The position numbers were made by a program, and so were the translations under genes. This document shows positions 61,146 to 64,000 of a stretch of 64,000 nt of DNA, in pieces. Origin of the DNA: an uncultured SAR116 cluster alpha proteobacterium. Lineage in GTDB: Bacteria; Pseudomonadota; Alphaproteobacteria; Puniceispirillales; Marisalimonadaceae. The first letter of the stretch is position 1. Each line of letters begins with the position of its first letter. Under the pieces are notes generated by a model. The model was not told the origin of the DNA, ran no database searches, and worked only from the letters and a program-made list of their open reading frames with translations. The stretch spans positions 52,298 through 116,297 of the forward strand of contig CACBDG010000004.1 of the NCBI GenBank assembly GCA_902537945.1, in the 5' to 3' direction.

Positions 61146-62186
61146 TCAAACACACTCTAACATTTCAATATCTTGACCACTCTTCAATCTTTTTAATCCA
61201 ATTGATTTGACCTTGATTTCATTCCTTGCTGTCATCCAGGCATCACTGGAAATCAAAATCTGATTTGATTCAGACATGTCACATATGTTGAATGCTACGT
61301 TTACTGTTTTTCCTAAAATATCAAACTGAACTGTTTTAATTCCAACAGTACCAGCTACTAATGAGCCTGAGTGTATACCAAGATGAAGATCCCAAGGCAT
61401 TGAAGATGAGTTTGCAATCTCTCTTAATTTGTAAGAACAATCTACACAAGACTTAACTGGGGAAATAGCATGTGAAGACAAACCTGCAACTGCCACAATG
61501 GCGTCTCCTACCGTTTTAATTTTTTCCAAGCCAAAATCTTCAAATGCTTTTTCAAAATTCTCTACAAGACCCTGTAAGGTTTCGACCACTAATTCAGGAT
61601 CGTTTTTTTCACAAAAAGAAGTAAAACCAACTAGGTCACAAATTAGAATTGCAACATCATCATATCTTCTAGATCTAACTTTACCAGATGACTGTAATTC
61701 ATTAGCAACCGAAGTAGGCATAACGGTTTTCAATATTTGTTGAGATCGTTTTTTATCAGTTTCAACTCTGTCTAGATAATTTTCTTCTGTGTCTCGTAAT
61801 CTTTTTTTCTCTAAACTTGCACCAACTCTGGCTTTAAGCAAAGTACCGTTAAATGGTTTAGTAATAAAATCGTCTGCACCATTAATTATACATTCAGCAG
61901 CAGTTTCAACTTCATCAGATGCAGTAACCATAATTACTGGTATTGATCTTTGAAGGGGATCCCCTTTTAGATGTTTAAGAACCTCTAGGCCACTCATATC
62001 TGGCATCATTAAGTCTAAAAGAATTAAATCAAATTTATTTTCTGTAGCCATTTCAAGGGCTGTTTTACCCCCCTCTGCTAAAAAAATATTTGTATAACCA
62101 TCTCTCTTTAATCTTCTTTCAAGTGTATATCTATTATCTTCAATATCATCAACAATCAGAATATTAGCATCCTCTTTATTAATCAT
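61146..62186 (-). CDS. response regulator with class III adenylate/guanylate cyclase domain
   Basis: A 346-residue protein: receiver domain (1-125; acidic pocket VDDIED, phospho-Asp in LILLDLMMPDMSG, Lys in FITKPF), helical linker, then a class III cyclase domain (about 170-330). The metal-binding aspartates are in ILICDLVGFTSF and KTVGDAIVAVAG; the purine-specifying Lys (EKIKT) and FDILG Asp suggest ATP. The transition-state Arg of VNxAxR is Asn here (VNVAFN). It would produce cAMP in response to the adjacent kinase if active. Overlaps the receiver gene by 8 bases. Confidence 0.88.
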   Translation of the reverse strand: MINKEDANILIVDDIEDNRYTLERRLKRDGYTNIFLAEGGKTALEMATENKFDLILLDLMMPDMSGLEVLKHLKGDPLQRSIPVIMVTASDEVETAAECIINGADDFITKPFNGTLLKARVGASLEKKRLRDTEENYLDRVETDKKRSQQILKTVMPTSVANELQSSGKVRSRRYDDVAILICDLVGFTSFCEKNDPELVVETLQGLVENFEKAFEDFGLEKIKTVGDAIVAVAGLSSHAISPVKSCVDCSYKLREIANSSSMPWDLHLGIHSGSLVAGTVGIKTVQFDILGKTVNVAFNICDMSESNQILISSDAWMTARNEIKVKSIGLKRLKSGQDIEMLECV

Positions 62187-62553
62187 TTTTAGTGCCTAGC
62201 TGAGCTGAAATTTTTGATAAAAGTCTCTCAATATCTACTGGTTTAGTATCGTAATCATTACATCCACTATCAATAGCTCTTTGTTTATGTTCTTCCATAG
62301 CATGAGCTGATAGAGCAATAATTGGAATAGATTTCAAATCATTATTACTTTTAATATGCTTTGTAGCAGTCCATCCGTCCATTTTAGGTAAACTTAAATC
62401 CATTAAAATAAGATCAGGCTTTTCTGTTGATGCCATCTCTACACCCTGTTCACCGTCTACAGCAATCACAATTTCAAAACCTTTTCGTTTAAGACGTCTT
62501 GATAACATATAAACATTATCTTCATTATCTTCTACATACAAAATCTTAGTCAC
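62179..62553 (-). CDS. stand-alone receiver-domain protein
   Basis: A 124-residue CheY-like receiver: acidic pocket VEDNEDN, phospho-accepting Asp in LILMDLSLPKMDG, Thr/Ser switch in IIALSAHA, Lys in YDTKPVD. No output domain. It overlaps the kinase gene by 4 bases and the cyclase gene by 8, so the three proteins are translated together, a layout resembling phosphorelay modules. Confidence 0.92.
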   Translation of the reverse strand: MTKILYVEDNEDNVYMLSRRLKRKGFEIVIAVDGEQGVEMASTEKPDLILMDLSLPKMDGWTATKHIKSNNDLKSIPIIALSAHAMEEHKQRAIDSGCNDYDTKPVDIERLLSKISAQLGTKND

Positions 62554-64000
62554 TTTTTTTCTCCTTTAGTTGAAGAAGCTTTTATTACTTGACCAACTTC
62601 ATTTACAATAATTGAGAGAGTATCATCACTTTTTTGAAGAATTTTATGTGTCTCACCTGATAAAAATTTCTTTTCTTCTTCACTTAGGTCAGCTCCAGTT
62701 AAAACTAATATTGGTATATTGCTTAATTCTGTTTCTCTTATTACTTTCAAGAACTCAAAACCATTCATTACTGGCATCATTAAATCCAATAAAATTAAAT
62801 CCGGTTTAATTTCCTCATTTTTCAAGACCGATATACCAACTTTACCATTTTCAGCTTCAATAATTTTTACATTTTGCTTTTCTAATATTTCTCTAATTGT
62901 AAATCTAAGGCTGTTATCATCTTCTATAAGGCAAATTTTTAAGTTGTCTTTATCACCGATTAAATTTCTAATAGCCTTCATAAGGTAATCTTTTTGAACG
63001 GGCTTTGATAAAAAATCAGCTGCACCTAGAGAAAAACCTTTGTTTTTTTCATCTAAAATGGACGCCATTATTACTGGAATATCTGATACTTTTGGATCAG
63101 CCTTAAGAGTTCGAAGAACTGACCAACCATCCATTTCAGGCATAAGTATATCTAATGTAATGACATCTGGAGAAATTTCTCTTGCTAATTTAACCCCATC
63201 TTTGCCATTAGGCGCAACTACAACATTGTAGTTTTCTTTTAGAAGGTGACGCTTCATTAGTTCACTTACAGTAGGATCATCATCAATAATAAGAACTGTT
63301 TTTCCATTTTTATTTAAATTTTGATTTTCTATTGAAACTACATTTTCAATTAAGGGTCCTTCTTTAATTTTATTATTTTTGACATTATCCGTGGCACTTA
63401 AATAATCCGCTAAAAATGAAGCTGTAAACGTTGTTCCTTTTCCAAGTTCACTTCTAACAACCACATCTCCACCCATTAGTATTGCTAATTGTTTAGAAAT
63501 AGTTAAGCCAAGACCAGTTCCTCCATACTTTCTAGTTGTTGAACTATCTGCTTGAACAAAGGAGTTAAATAAACGACTCATTTGTTCATCCGTCATACCA
63601 ATACCTGTGTCAGAAACGTTAACAATAACTAAATCTCCTGAAGAAATTTTTTTTCCATTTCTAAAATAAGTTCTATTTTTCCTTTTAACGTCTAAAGTTA
63701 CTTTACCATTTTCTGTAAACTTGCATGCATTAGAAATTAAATTCAATATAACTTGCTTTATTCTTGTTTGGTCAGCAGTAACTAAATCTATTTTATCATC
63801 AAAATTTAAAATTAATTCGTTATTATTTTTTGAAGCAAGAGGTTTAGAAGTCATAATAACCTCATCCATTATTGGCTTAAGTTCAAATGTTTCATTGAAC
63901 AATTCAATTCGTCCAGCTTCAATTTTTGATAAATCTAATACATCATTTATAAGAGTTAAAAGATGTTTCCCCGCATTAAAAACTCTGTCTAGTGGTTCTT
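62550..64000 (-). CDS. hybrid sensor histidine kinase with two receiver domains, N-terminal part outside window
   Basis: The frame runs through the right edge. Residues read upstream of the TTG at 63902 include AGKHLLTLINDVLDLSKIEA, the end of a HisKA dimerisation domain, so that TTG is not the start. Next come HATPase boxes (NLISNACKFTENG, DTGIGMTDEQM, GGTGLGLTISKQL) and two receivers (IIDDDPT with LDILMPEMDG; LIEDDNS with LDLMMPVMNG). The phospho-histidine and sensor are outside the window. First gene of an operon with the receiver and the cyclase. Confidence 0.93.
   Translation of the reverse strand, partial: EPLDRVFNAGKHLLTLINDVLDLSKIEAGRIELFNETFELKPIMDEVIMTSKPLASKNNNELILNFDDKIDLVTADQTRIKQVILNLISNACKFTENGKVTLDVKRKNRTYFRNGKKISSGDLVIVNVSDTGIGMTDEQMSRLFNSFVQADSSTTRKYGGTGLGLTISKQLAILMGGDVVVRSELGKGTTFTASFLADYLSATDNVKNNKIKEGPLIENVVSIENQNLNKNGKTVLIIDDDPTVSELMKRHLLKENYNVVVAPNGKDGVKLAREISPDVITLDILMPEMDGWSVLRTLKADPKVSDIPVIMASILDEKNKGFSLGAADFLSKPVQKDYLMKAIRNLIGDKDNLKICLIEDDNSLRFTIREILEKQNVKIIEAENGKVGISVLKNEEIKPDLILLDLMMPVMNGFEFLKVIRETELSNIPILVLTGADLSEEEKKFLSGETHKILQKSDDTLSIIVNEVGQVIKASSTKGEKK

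Overview
The window looks like chromosome from a streamlined, AT-rich (roughly 30% GC by eye) free-living marine alphaproteobacterium. Genes are tightly packed, often with overlapping stops and starts. The content is Entner-Doudoroff glucose catabolism, amidohydrolases, DMT exporters, an amino-acid-type ABC importer, Fe(II)/2-oxoglutarate dioxygenases and GST/VOC/RidA-type housekeeping. This fits pelagic clades such as AEGEAN-169, HIMB59 or low-GC SAR116, but no marker here fixes the clade.

Layout. 0-16.8 kb is ordinary core or catabolic genome: the end of an epoxide-hydrolase-like gene, a DMT transporter, a HIT protein, an N-carbamoyl-type amidohydrolase, the zwf-pgl-edd operon, a C3-acid/sulfonate-like cluster (sulfolactaldehyde-reductase-like enzyme, two-subunit sulfopyruvate-decarboxylase-like TPP enzyme, Gfo/Idh, two unusual SDRs), a DEAD-box helicase, a HI0933-type flavoprotein and a LysR regulator. 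A tRNA-Ser(GCU) lies at 16946-17037.

17.0-28.9 kb is an accessory island directly downstream of that tRNA. It is punctuated by at least five copies (R1-R5), plus one decayed copy (R6), of a repeat in direct orientation. Its core resembles the tRNA 3' end; R5 shares 13 identical bases with it. Three copies (R2-R4) carry two 12-nt-period direct repeats about 55 nt upstream of the core. A similar 12-nt-period pair, (GGCCCCACA)x2, lies about 55 nt downstream of the tRNA. The repeats split the island into modules: (1) three small membrane proteins plus secreted or lipoprotein unknowns; (2) a recQ fragment, small dimeric alpha/beta-barrel proteins, an aspartate/glutamate-racemase-like protein, an epoxide hydrolase and a cupin; (3) one gene encoding an EgtB-EgtD fusion for ergothioneine; (4) a small membrane protein and a GFA-family protein. 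I read this as a tandem array of attachment-site-bounded cassettes at a tRNA-Ser. No integrase gene is visible. 28.9-35.2 kb is a looser accessory zone of small enzymes and unknowns.

35.3-51 kb looks like a catabolic locus for an amino-acid-like or opine-like nitrogen compound. It has a DapA-family lyase, a three-component flavin/2Fe-2S oxidase, a polar amino-acid ABC importer with a hairpin hiding the first permease ribosome binding site, a DUF6282-like hydrolase, an M20 peptidase, an aldehyde dehydrogenase, an amidohydrolase, MmgE/PrpD, a cupin, an enolase-superfamily enzyme and a PhyH dioxygenase. 51-61 kb is mixed: ung, a DMT transporter, an SMP-30-like protein, a nuclease, a repeat-rich acidic protein, a methyltransferase, GST, a PQQ-type sugar dehydrogenase, glk, RraA-like and PhyH. 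The right edge holds a signalling operon: a hybrid histidine kinase running off the window, a stand-alone receiver, and a receiver-nucleotide cyclase.
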